From an uncultured Bacilli bacterium (GTDB lineage Bacteria > Bacillota_I > Bacilli_A > RF39 > UBA660): a stretch of 38,584 bases of DNA. A program made the translations under genes and the position numbers. Shown one piece after another: positions 8,190 to 14,422 of the stretch. Every line of letters begins with the position of its first letter. Within the stretch, counting starts at the first letter, position 1. The stretch covers positions 1 through 38,584 of the forward strand of contig CANRAA010000004.1 in NCBI GenBank assembly GCA_947628485.1, given 5' to 3'. The notes under the pieces were generated by a model that saw only the letters and a list, made by a program, of their open reading frames with translations, was not told the DNA's origin and made no database searches.

Positions 8190-8191
8190 TA

Positions 8192-8614
8192 TTACCTACC
8201 CTCTATCTTTTTAATATCTCTATTCTTTATTGCCTCTCTTTTATCATAATTTTTCTTACCTCTGCAGATACCCACACTTATTTTAAATAAATTTTTCTTT
8301 AAATAACCTCTTATCGGGATTAGAGAATAACCATCTTTTTTAGAGGCCTCTTCCAACTTTCTAATTTCTTTTTTATGAAGGAGTAATTTTCTTTCTCTTC
8401 TTTCATCATGATTAAATATATTTCCTTCTTCATATTTTGCTATATACATATTAATTATATAAGCTTCGTTATTTTTTATTCTTATATAAGTATCTTTTAA
8501 ATCGGCTGAACCTTTTCTTAAAGATTTAATTTCAGTGCCCACTAAAACAATACCCGCTTCAATTTCGGACTCAATAAAATAATCAAATTTAGCTTTCCGA
8601 TTAATTATTTCCAT
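8192..8614 (-). CDS. smpB: tmRNA-binding protein SmpB
   Basis: SmpB carries tmRNA (ssrA) into stalled ribosomes for trans-translation. The sequence shows NRKAKFDYFIE at the start, GIVLVGTEIKSLRKG, NIFNHDERRERKLLLHK, and the C-terminal region GICRGKKNYDKREAIKNRD. I chose the ATG at 8614 (MEIINRK...) because GAGGTG lies 5 nt upstream; this gives 140 residues. A start four codons earlier is possible. The gene overlaps the end of rnr by 14 nt. RNase R and SmpB act together in ribosome rescue, which explains the pairing. The ssrA RNA gene is not in this window. Confidence 0.95.
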   Translation of the reverse strand: MEIINRKAKFDYFIESEIEAGIVLVGTEIKSLRKGSADLKDTYIRIKNNEAYIINMYIAKYEEGNIFNHDERRERKLLLHKKEIRKLEEASKKDGYSLIPIRGYLKKNLFKISVGICRGKKNYDKREAIKNRDIKKIEGR

Positions 8615-10691
8615 CTTGCACCTCAAAGTCTATTATACCATCACTTTTAGAGGCATTCAAAACTTTTATGGTAACTTTATCGCCAATTTTATACATTTTA
8701 CTCTTATCTTTATTAATTAAGGAAAGCATTTCGGGTACATAACTAAAGTAACCATCAAGGGTACTTATATGGACTAAACCTTCCACTAAATTAGGAAGTT
8801 CCACAAAGAAACCAAAGTTGGTAACGGCTGTTATCATACCTTCATAAATCTCCCCAATGTGGCTTTCCATGTATTCAGCCATCTTCATATCGTCAACTTC
8901 TCTTTCAGCATCAACCGCCGCTTGTTCTCTTTCCGAAGAATGCTCGGCAACCTCTACTAAATACTTATTATAATAGTTAATCGTTTCTTTATCTAATTTT
9001 TTATCAAATAAATATGTTCTTAATAACTGATGCACGGTCGTATCGGGAAATCTTCTAATGGGGGATGTAAAATGGGTATAATTTTTTAAACCTAAACCAA
9101 AGTGTCCAATATTGGTGGCACTATAGATGGCTTTTTGCATACTTCGTAAAAGCATTTTGGATAAGATTTCTTTTTCCTCTAAACCTTCTAAACTATCTAA
9201 TAACCTATTAACATCTCTCCCACTCGTACTAATACCTCTCGTGTTCACATTTATTTTTAACATTTTTAAAAGATTTAGAAAGTCTTCAATTTTCTCTGGT
9301 TTTGGTTCCCCATGAACTCGGTAAATAAAAGGTAAGTCCATGTTAAAAATATGGGTAGCTACCGTTTCATTCGCCGCAATCATAAAGTCTTCAATTAACT
9401 TTTCCCCATCTCTTTGCTCTCTTTTAACAATATCAATACATTTTCCATTTTCATCTTGAATTATTTTGGGTTCGGGTATATCAAATTCAATATAACCCAT
9501 TTTAACTTTTCTTTTTCTTAAGATATGGGCTAGTTCCTTCATAAGAAGTAAATCATTTTTATATTCTTCATAACCTTCGGGAACAATACCCTCTTCTAAT
9601 ATTTTATTAACACACTTATAAGTCATTTGTTTAAGGCTTTTAATAACAGATGGAAAGATATCATAACTAACAACTTTCCCCTCATTATCAATGTCCATAA
9701 CACAACTAATCGCTAGTCTTTCGACTTCGGGATTTAAAGAACAAATGCCATTAGATAACTCATGGGGTAGCATTGGTATTACTCTATCGGCAAGATATGA
9801 AGAAGTACCCCTAGAGTACGCCTCGTCATATAAATGCATACCTGGTCTAACATAGTAACTTACATCGGCAATATGAACTCCTAACTCATATAAATTATCT
9901 TTTCTCTTAATACTTATGGCATCGTCAATATCTTTTGTATCATCCCCATCAATGGTAAAGATTACCTCACTTGTTAAATCAGTTCTTCCTACTTTATCAC
10001 TTTCTTTAACAGTATCAGGTATACTTTCTAATTCTTTTTTAACTTCGTCACTAAAATTAACTTCAATATTATGTTTATAAGCAATGGTTAAAATATCAAT
10101 ATCGGGATCATTTTTATGCCCAATTATTTTTAAAATTACCCCTTTAAATTTATGATGCGTAACTTGTTCTTTTAACTCGACTAAAACTTTATGCCCATCA
10201 ACTAAATTAGCAAAATGATTAATGAGTTCGACTTCTATATCTAATTTTTTATCGTCTATTATTAAAGTTGGCTCATCATTAACATAAAGAATTTCCCCAA
10301 TTACAGTATTAAGTTTTCGATCTAATATCTTTAATACTTTACCTTCTATCTTTTTATTTCTTTCAAAAATATCTACTAAAACTGTATCTCCATTAATAGC
10401 CCCATTTAAATTATCACTACTAATAAATAAATCCCCATCTTCTTTTAATAAAAAAGCATAACCATTTTTGGTAACTTCAATTTTCCCCGCTAAAAGAGAG
10501 GCACAATTACTCATAAGCATATATTTACTTTTCTTAGTTTCATGCACTATTCCTCTTTTTATTAATTCACTTAAAACATTTTGTAATTCCGATAATTCTT
10601 CCGCATTGTTTAAACCTAAATAATCATTAATTTCCATTAATGTTTTCGCTTTATCATCTAACCCTAAATATTCTAATACTTTATCCTTCAT
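8601..10691 (-). CDS. rnr: Ribonuclease R
   Basis: This is a 3'-to-5' exoribonuclease of the RNB family, 696 residues. In order it has an N-terminal winged helix (about 1-65), two cold-shock-type OB domains (about 70-210), the RNB catalytic domain beginning near FTIDGDDTKDIDDAIS with its metal-binding Asp cluster, and a C-terminal S1 domain (about 620-692, YEGMITAVTNFGFFVELPN). The Lys-rich tail found in many longer RNase R proteins is missing. The start overlaps the end of the prepilin gene by 11 nt, and the end overlaps smpB. It degrades structured RNA and cooperates with tmRNA-SmpB. Confidence 0.96.
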   Translation of the reverse strand: MKDKVLEYLGLDDKAKTLMEINDYLGLNNAEELSELQNVLSELIKRGIVHETKKSKYMLMSNCASLLAGKIEVTKNGYAFLLKEDGDLFISSDNLNGAINGDTVLVDIFERNKKIEGKVLKILDRKLNTVIGEILYVNDEPTLIIDDKKLDIEVELINHFANLVDGHKVLVELKEQVTHHKFKGVILKIIGHKNDPDIDILTIAYKHNIEVNFSDEVKKELESIPDTVKESDKVGRTDLTSEVIFTIDGDDTKDIDDAISIKRKDNLYELGVHIADVSYYVRPGMHLYDEAYSRGTSSYLADRVIPMLPHELSNGICSLNPEVERLAISCVMDIDNEGKVVSYDIFPSVIKSLKQMTYKCVNKILEEGIVPEGYEEYKNDLLLMKELAHILRKRKVKMGYIEFDIPEPKIIQDENGKCIDIVKREQRDGEKLIEDFMIAANETVATHIFNMDLPFIYRVHGEPKPEKIEDFLNLLKMLKINVNTRGISTSGRDVNRLLDSLEGLEEKEILSKMLLRSMQKAIYSATNIGHFGLGLKNYTHFTSPIRRFPDTTVHQLLRTYLFDKKLDKETINYYNKYLVEVAEHSSEREQAAVDAEREVDDMKMAEYMESHIGEIYEGMITAVTNFGFFVELPNLVEGLVHISTLDGYFSYVPEMLSLINKDKSKMYKIGDKVTIKVLNASKSDGIIDFEVQDGNN

Positions 10692-11043
10692 TTTCTTCCC
10701 CTCTTATATAAGTACATTTCTTCTCTCCATCACCTGATATAGTAACTTTTACTTCCTCATTTTTATCTATTTCTTTATTTGTACAAGAATTAATTTCTGT
10801 TCCAATAAAGCCATCACTAATTAAATCTCCTAAAGTAATGGTACAACCACCTAAACATTTACTTTGATTAAGTCCCACATAAACACAAGCTGCCTCTTCT
10901 ACTTCTTTTACAAAATTATGGCATTTATCATTATCTTCACTATTAAGCATACTTGAGATATTAATAGTTACTAATACCCCTAAGGCGGCAACAAGAGCAA
11001 TAACTACTAAAATTTCTATTAATGTAAATCCTTTATTATTCAT
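10681..11043 (-). CDS. Type IV prepilin-like (pseudopilin) protein
   Basis: The N-terminus MNNKGFTLIEILVV is a textbook prepilin signal: cleavage after Gly5, Phe at mature +1, Glu at mature +5, then one hydrophobic helix to about residue 30. The remaining domain is small and has five or six cysteines, suggesting disulfides. It resembles ComGC/GspG-type major pseudopilins in the first 40 residues only. No other pilus or prepilin-peptidase gene is in the window, so it is an orphan here. I prefer the ATG at 11043 over an in-frame GTG at 11052 because it gives the usual short leader. It overlaps rnr by 11 nt. Confidence 0.85.
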   Translation of the reverse strand: MNNKGFTLIEILVVIALVAALGVLVTINISSMLNSEDNDKCHNFVKEVEEAACVYVGLNQSKCLGGCTITLGDLISDGFIGTEINSCTNKEIDKNEEVKVTISGDGEKKCTYIRGEENEG

Positions 11044-11058
11044 ATCTATCACATCTTA

Positions 11059-11067
11059 ATTATAGCA
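11059..11067 (-). promoter_or_regulatory. Extended -10 promoter of the prepilin-rnr-smpB operon
   Basis: The minus strand reads TGC-TATAAT (-10 at 11059-11064) with a weak -35. The predicted start of RNA is about 10 nt from the ATG at 11043, and there is no clear Shine-Dalgarno, so the first gene may be nearly leaderless. Confidence 0.55.
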
Positions 11068-11070
11068 CGT

Positions 11071-11106
11071 AAAAAATAAAAAAGATATTCTAATACAAGA
11101 ATATCT
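11071..11106 (-). terminator. Terminator of the XRE regulator gene
   Basis: An 8-bp stem AGATATTC/GAATATCT (11083-11090 with 11099-11106) is followed on the minus strand by a T-rich tract over 11071-11082. It lies 4 nt after the stop at 11110. Confidence 0.8.
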
Positions 11107-11109
11107 AAA

Positions 11110-11352
11110 CTATTTAATATCGATATCTAAATCATCAAATACTTTGTCGTCAAAAAACTTACTTAAAGGAATATCAAATCCCTCACATATCTTACAAATT
11201 GTTACAATAGTAGGATTTTTACTACGACCATTTAAAATACTATCAACTGTACTTTGCATAAGTCCCGCATTTGTTGATAACTTATTAACGGTCATATTCC
11301 TTTCATATAATAATTTATTTATTTTCGTTTTTATTGCTTCATTCACTTTCAT
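11110..11352 (-). CDS. XRE-family DNA-binding regulator
   Basis: A Cro/C1-type helix-turn-helix fills almost the whole 80-residue protein. The recognition region runs from NKLSTNAGLMQSTVDSILNG into NPTIVTICKICEGF, then IPLSKFFDD and an acidic tail. I chose the ATG at 11352; an in-frame TTG lies 9 nt upstream, and neither has a strong ribosome site. It has its own terminator. Several inverted repeats in the gene-poor region just upstream (11398-11523) are candidate binding sites, and it neighbours the toxin-like locus. Confidence 0.85.
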   Translation of the reverse strand: MKVNEAIKTKINKLLYERNMTVNKLSTNAGLMQSTVDSILNGRSKNPTIVTICKICEGFDIPLSKFFDDKVFDDLDIDIK

Positions 11353-11397
11353 AACTATCAACCCATATTAATAATATAACTAAGTTTCTCTAACCAT

Positions 11398-11523
11398 TTA
11401 ACGATAAATCGGTATTTCTTTACTATTTCCAACATTACCTATATATCGTTAACTTTTCTGTCAATATTTTTACATTTTCATTATTTATTAATTTTATATA
11501 TGTTGTAAATACCGAATATTTAC
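11398..11523. promoter_or_regulatory. Operator-like inverted repeats in a gene-free region
   Basis: The gap 11362-11640 holds no gene that I can support. It contains TTAACGATA/TATCGTTAA (11398-11406 with 11444-11452), TCGGTATTT/AAATACCGA (11409-11417 with 11507-11515) and the compact palindrome GTAAATA-ccgaa-TATTTAC (11505-11523). These are candidate sites for the XRE regulator at 11110-11352. Confidence 0.4.
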
Positions 11524-11605
11524 ATAAAAATCTTATCTTAATTAAAAACTTAAGTCAATTAATTAATAACAAATGTGGGGTATTTTAGATTAATTTAAGA
11601 TATGG

Positions 11606-11634
11606 TTGTATATTTATTTAAAGTTTAGTATAAT
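11606..11634 (+). promoter_or_regulatory. Promoter of the putative antitoxin RNA
   Basis: TTGTAT (11606-11611), a 17-bp spacer, then a perfect TATAAT (11629-11634). The predicted transcription start is near 11641, exactly where a hairpin-forming sequence begins. Confidence 0.65.
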
Positions 11635-11640
11635 ACAAAT

Positions 11641-11697
11641 AGATAACGCAAGAAAGTGCGTTGTCTAATATGCCGCTACCAATTTGGTAGTGTTTTT
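11641..11697 (+). ncRNA. Putative antisense (antitoxin) RNA
   Basis: A roughly 57-nt RNA is predicted from the promoter at 11606-11634. It has two hairpins. The first is formed by AACGCA/TGCGTT (11645-11650 with 11657-11662), extended by outer pairs. The second is a terminator, CGCTACC/GGTAGTG (11675-11681 with 11687-11692 and nearby), followed by TTTTT. It is antisense to the last codons and 3' end of the 32-residue peptide gene on the other strand. It contains no credible ORF of its own. Confidence 0.55.
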
Positions 11698-11774
11698 AAT
11701 TCTTTTATAACCAAAAGAAATAAAAGAATAAAAACAATGAAAACTAATACATTAATCAATGTTTTATTTCTCAT
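11676..11774 (-). CDS. 32-residue hydrophobic peptide, putative type I toxin
   Basis: The ATG at 11772-11774 opens 32 codons ending in TAG at 11676-11678. The peptide begins MRNKTLINV, has about 15 strongly hydrophobic residues (VFIVFILLFLLVI) and ends KELKTLPNW: a single membrane helix with basic residues on both sides, the usual form of small membrane toxins such as Fst, TxpA, BsrG or AapA1. GGAAGTGAGG lies about 4-12 nt upstream. That ribosome site is complementary to a segment 26-34 nt further upstream, so translation should be blocked in the full transcript. A plus-strand RNA overlaps the 3' end. The peptide is below the usual gene-calling length. I do not recognise it as a known toxin; the assignment rests on architecture. 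Confidence 0.65.
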   Translation of the reverse strand: MRNKTLINVLVFIVFILLFLLVIKELKTLPNW

Positions 11775-11782
11775 AGGCCTCA

Positions 11783-11825
11783 CTTCCTTTCTTCTGAACC
11801 TAACCCCCTTGATAAGGAAAGGAAG
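11783..11825 (-). promoter_or_regulatory. Shine-Dalgarno-sequestering hairpin
   Basis: In the minus-strand transcript CTTCCTTTC (11825-11817) pairs perfectly with GAAAGGAAG (11791-11783), the ribosome-binding region of the peptide gene, across a 25-nt loop. Past one mismatch the stem can extend by 2-4 more pairs. This is a cis-acting anti-SD, as in several type I toxin mRNAs. Confidence 0.6.
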
Positions 11826-11872
11826 AGAAAAAACGAAAATGCGACAACGTCTTTTTCTTGCGTCGGTTATTT

Positions 11873-11901
11873 ATTTTAATAACAAGTCAACAAAAAGTCC
11901 A
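11873..11901 (-). promoter_or_regulatory. Candidate promoter of the toxin-like mRNA
   Basis: The minus strand reads TGGACT (11896-11901), a 17-bp spacer, then TAAAAT (11873-11878). The predicted transcription start, about 11866, coincides with the start of the 5' fold-back arm. The match is moderate. Confidence 0.4.
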
Positions 11902-11908
11902 TGGGAGG

Positions 11909-11936
11909 TTTTGACAAGTTTTGTCGTATTTTGACG
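11909..11936. promoter_or_regulatory. Three 8-bp repeats at exact 10-bp spacing
   Basis: TTTTGACA (11909-11916), TTTTGTCG (11919-11926) and TTTTGACG (11929-11936) are spaced one helical turn apart, just upstream of the candidate toxin promoter. This is the usual pattern of a multi-subunit regulator site. Confidence 0.45.
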
Positions 11937-11950
11937 AATATATTAATTTT

Positions 11951-11978
11951 TTTTACCAAAATGATTATTTTGGTAAAA
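11951..11978. promoter_or_regulatory. 12-bp-arm palindrome, not terminator-like
   Basis: TTTTACCAAAAT (11951-11962), loop GATT, and ATTTTGGTAAAA (11967-11978). The flanking T and A runs have the wrong polarity for an intrinsic terminator on either strand, so an operator or boundary element is more likely. Confidence 0.45.
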
Positions 11979-12006
11979 ACACAAAAAATAAATTAAATTT
12001 TTTTAC

Positions 12007-12035
12007 AAAAATAAGTGTGCTTTCACACACTTATT
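12007..12035 (-). terminator. Terminator of the surface-protein operon
   Basis: A 10-bp perfect stem AATAAGTGTG/CACACTTATT (12010-12019 with 12026-12035) overlaps the TGA stop at 12023 and is followed by TTTTT on the minus strand. Confidence 0.8.
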
Positions 12036-13279
12036 ATAAATGGATCATCTTCTGTTCCTTTGCCCGTTAAAGTAATAGATGGAATTAGATAAAAGACAGG
12101 GCGGACCGCTTCTGGGCCATCTAAACTAGTACCATTAAAGTTCCCTAGCCTATAGGCTATAGAATATGCCGTGTAATTATAAGCCCGAGAAGAATATCTA
12201 GTCATTGTCCATTCCCATATACCACTATATTTACTTTCACTTTCTGTTGTTCCATTCTTTAAATGTAACCAACTATTTGCATCAAGTTTATATGTCCAGG
12301 AAAAGTAATAATCACTGGCATACATTAAACCGGTTTTATATGTCTTACCTGTTATCTCCTTTTTTTCATCTGTTATTCCTATTGCACTTGGAAAATTAGT
12401 ACCACCACCTATGTACCATTTTACATCACTATCTATTATACTATTCCATGGTAATGTACTTGCTATTGTTGGTAAGTATATATTATTTATGTAGTATTGT
12501 GCCGTTGGAGTAGTTACTGCATCGTCTATAGAATAATCCCACTTGCATTTACCATTCTCAGAATCAACATCACCGCAATATGTCGCATCATGTCCATTAG
12601 CCCATTTCAATGTTTTTACAGAACCATTTTCTTTTACTGGGGTGGCTTTGATTATTTTTAGTTGATTTGGAACTAATCCTAATTCTCTATTAACTTTTTC
12701 TGTTGTTATTCCTATTATTCTGTACAAATAAGTATCTTTATTACTTGTACAAGTACTTTCATCATTTGTTCCAAAACATATATAGTTATTTAATAAGTGA
12801 TTATTGGCATCATCTTTCGTTCCAATATATCTTAATAGTTCGTTATCCTCTTGTACTGTTTTTAAATATGCCGGACCAGTTGTTTTATAAAGTGTTTGTA
12901 AAAGTGCTGTTGTTTTTAAATTATAAAAATATAAAGTACAATATATAGTGTTTTTAGTTTTAATATGAACTTTATTATTTTCAAATGTAACAATTTCTTC
13001 ACTTGGGATTATACTTCCTCCACTATCTGTACATTCACTTCCATAATATTCATATGTATTACTATCAGGCCATAATGTTCTACTTGTATTTTCTTCATAA
13101 TTTCCATTTTCATCTATTACTACTATTGATAATGTCTTATCTTTATTATTAAATACATCTTTAGTTTCTACTTCTTCTAAAATGTTATTATTGTCTTCAT
13201 TTATATAAGAGGTTGATATTTCTACTATTAATCCTATTGTTAGTATTATTATTAATATATTTATTATGTTCTTCTTCAT
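12023..13279 (-). CDS. Secreted/anchored surface protein with DUF6273-like C-terminus
   Basis: This 418-residue protein has an N-terminal hydrophobic helix (about 5-24, INILIIILTIGLIVEI) that serves as signal or anchor. The outside region has Cys pairs (CTDSGG; YICFGTNDESTC; YCGDVDSENGKC) and aromatic-rich repeats. The end reads EAVRPVFYLIPSITLTGKGTEDDPFII. The pattern VRPVxYL...GxGTxxxPxxI recurs in many surface proteins of gut Firmicutes and resembles the end of DUF6273/sulfatase-modifying-factor-like folds; this is from memory of the pattern. AAGGAG precedes the ATG, 14 nt after the upstream gene, so the two form an operon. Adhesion or ligand binding is a guess. Confidence 0.8.
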   Translation of the reverse strand: MKKNIINILIIILTIGLIVEISTSYINEDNNNILEEVETKDVFNNKDKTLSIVVIDENGNYEENTSRTLWPDSNTYEYYGSECTDSGGSIIPSEEIVTFENNKVHIKTKNTIYCTLYFYNLKTTALLQTLYKTTGPAYLKTVQEDNELLRYIGTKDDANNHLLNNYICFGTNDESTCTSNKDTYLYRIIGITTEKVNRELGLVPNQLKIIKATPVKENGSVKTLKWANGHDATYCGDVDSENGKCKWDYSIDDAVTTPTAQYYINNIYLPTIASTLPWNSIIDSDVKWYIGGGTNFPSAIGITDEKKEITGKTYKTGLMYASDYYFSWTYKLDANSWLHLKNGTTESESKYSGIWEWTMTRYSSRAYNYTAYSIAYRLGNFNGTSLDGPEAVRPVFYLIPSITLTGKGTEDDPFIISV

Positions 13280-13293
13280 TTCTTTCTCCTTAA

Positions 13294-13968
13294 CTATTTA
13301 AAATATGCCTTACATATATTTGGGCCTATACTTTCTATATCTAATGTATTATTTTCATATTTTATATTTGTTTCTATTTCTTTATTATTACAAGTAAAAT
13401 CTATAAACGTTACATTATCGGGTATGGTATTTATTATTTTATAATTATTACCATTATACTTTCTTGTTCCATTTATATCTTGTAAGTAGGCATATACTAT
13501 AACATCTAAATTGTTGTTATTTTCATAATCATAATATATCCGACATACTATTTGATTTGGTTTGTTTTCTTCTACTTCTATATCTATTAATCCTTCACTA
13601 TTTATTGTATAACTATTATAAGTTGTTCCTTCTTCTTTATCTTTAGAATAACAATTTGATAATTCTTTATTTACTACGTAATTAGTTACGGGTATACCTT
13701 TACTCTCTACATATCTATTTTCACTATTTGGAGTTTCTGTATAAAAGATTACATTAACATCAGTATGTTTCTCTATTGGACCTGTCTTTACTTTTTCTCC
13801 ATCGCTAGCAAAGTCTCCCACTTTACTATTAAAGATGGGTGTCCATTCTGTTTCAACATTATAATAAGCATGGGTATATTTATTTAATGTTACAAATACC
13901 GTAGTTACAAGCAATACTAAAACAATTACTTTTTTAAATTTTAAATTATTTTCTCTTTCTTTATTCAT
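13294..13968 (-). CDS. Secreted surface protein, possible SipW-type signal
   Basis: I chose the ATG at 13968 (MNKERENN...), with AAGGG upstream, over an upstream extension that runs through operator sequence. The 224-residue product has a basic start, a helix (about 15-33, VIVLVLLVTTVFVTL) and then HAYYNVETEW..FNSKVGDF. An AYY/AYF after the helix followed by a KVGDF-like stretch resembles substrates of SipW-type signal peptidases (TasA/camelysin group), but the match is weak. Two or three beta-rich segments with a few cysteines follow. It is first in an operon with the surface protein at 12023-13279 and divergent from an XRE regulator. Confidence 0.75.
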   Translation of the reverse strand: MNKERENNLKFKKVIVLVLLVTTVFVTLNKYTHAYYNVETEWTPIFNSKVGDFASDGEKVKTGPIEKHTDVNVIFYTETPNSENRYVESKGIPVTNYVVNKELSNCYSKDKEEGTTYNSYTINSEGLIDIEVEENKPNQIVCRIYYDYENNNNLDVIVYAYLQDINGTRKYNGNNYKIINTIPDNVTFIDFTCNNKEIETNIKYENNTLDIESIGPNICKAYFK

Positions 13969-13992
13969 AGATACCCTTCTAAAACAATTTAT

Positions 13993-14084
13993 ATTATCAC
14001 ACCTTATAGGATGTATTATTAATATAATATTACATCTAATAAGGCGTAAAGTCAATACATTTCCTAAATTGTAATGTATTATTA
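13993..14084. promoter_or_regulatory. Divergent promoter/operator region
   Basis: A minus-strand promoter candidate is TTGACT (14050-14055), 17 bp, TAATAT (14027-14032); an alternative is the extended -10 TGT-GATAAT at 13993-14001. Overlapping these are a 14-bp inverted repeat with two mismatches (CCTTATAGGATGTA near 14003-14016 against TACATCTAATAAGG near 14031-14044), an inverted repeat AATACATT/AATGTATT (14054-14061 with 14073-14080), and a direct repeat ATGTATTATTA (14011-14021 and 14074-14084). The last copy ends just before the ribosome site of the XRE gene. Confidence 0.5.
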
Positions 14085-14096
14085 CTTTAGGAGCAA

Positions 14097-14333
14097 ATGA
14101 ATATGCAATTAAATAGATTAAAAGAAATAAGAGAAGATAAAGATTATTCCCAAAAAGATATTGCGAAGATCCTTAAAACAACCCAACAACAATATTCCAA
14201 GTATGAATTAGGTATTCAATTAATACCCATTGATAGATTATGTCTTCTAGCAGATTTTTATAATGTTAGTCTCGATTATTTACTTTGTCGAAGTGATGAC
14301 CGTAAAATATACTCTAAAACGAAAATAAATTAA
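14097..14333 (+). CDS. XRE-family DNA-binding regulator
   Basis: This 78-residue Cro/C1-type HTH protein has the classic pattern NRLKEIREDKDYSQKDIAKILKTTQQQYSKYE (given in part) followed by DRLCLLADFYNVSLDYLL. An AGGAG at 14089-14093 lies 3 nt from the ATG at 14097 but 9 nt from a second in-frame ATG at 14103, so translation may start at MQLNRLKE. It diverges from the surface-protein operon, and the repeats between them fit auto- and cross-regulation. Its basic tail (RKIYSKTKIN) ends just before the flippase promoter. Confidence 0.85.
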   Translation: MNMQLNRLKEIREDKDYSQKDIAKILKTTQQQYSKYELGIQLIPIDRLCLLADFYNVSLDYLLCRSDDRKIYSKTKIN

Positions 14334-14372
14334 ATTTTTTTACATTATTTTTACTAAAATTAAGTTTATTTC

Positions 14373-14402
14373 TTGTCTTTAGAACTCATAATAAAATATA
14401 AT
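14373..14402 (+). promoter_or_regulatory. Promoter of the flippase-LemA operon
   Basis: TTGTCT (14373-14378), an 18-bp spacer, then perfect TATAAT (14397-14402). GGAAGTGAG follows, 3 nt before the ATG at 14423. Confidence 0.6.
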
Positions 14403-14422
14403 AAAGATATGGAAGTGAGTTC

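Larger units (their letters stand above)
11646..11863. repeat. Inverted-repeat arms at the two ends of the toxin-like mRNA
   Basis: ACGCAAGAAA (11646-11655) and CGTTGTC (11659-11665) have perfect complements TTTCTTGCGT (11854-11863) and GACAACG (11843-11849). In a minus-strand mRNA the 5' and 3' ends could pair over 10 + 7 bp around a small internal loop. Read as DNA, the same arms could also be terminal inverted repeats of a small element. Confidence 0.7.

Noticed and set aside
11641-11866. Simple MITE-like element bounded by roughly 20-bp terminal inverted repeats
   Set aside because: Not excluded, but I see no target-site duplication and no second copy in the window, and the ribosome-site sequestration and antisense promoter fit a toxin-antitoxin RNA pair better.
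11656-11934. A 92-codon plus-strand open frame across the toxin-like region
   Set aside because: It starts inside a terminator hairpin with no ribosome site, runs through the anti-SD and fold-back arms, and has no protein-like pattern. The minus-strand 32-codon frame and the RNA structures explain the region better.
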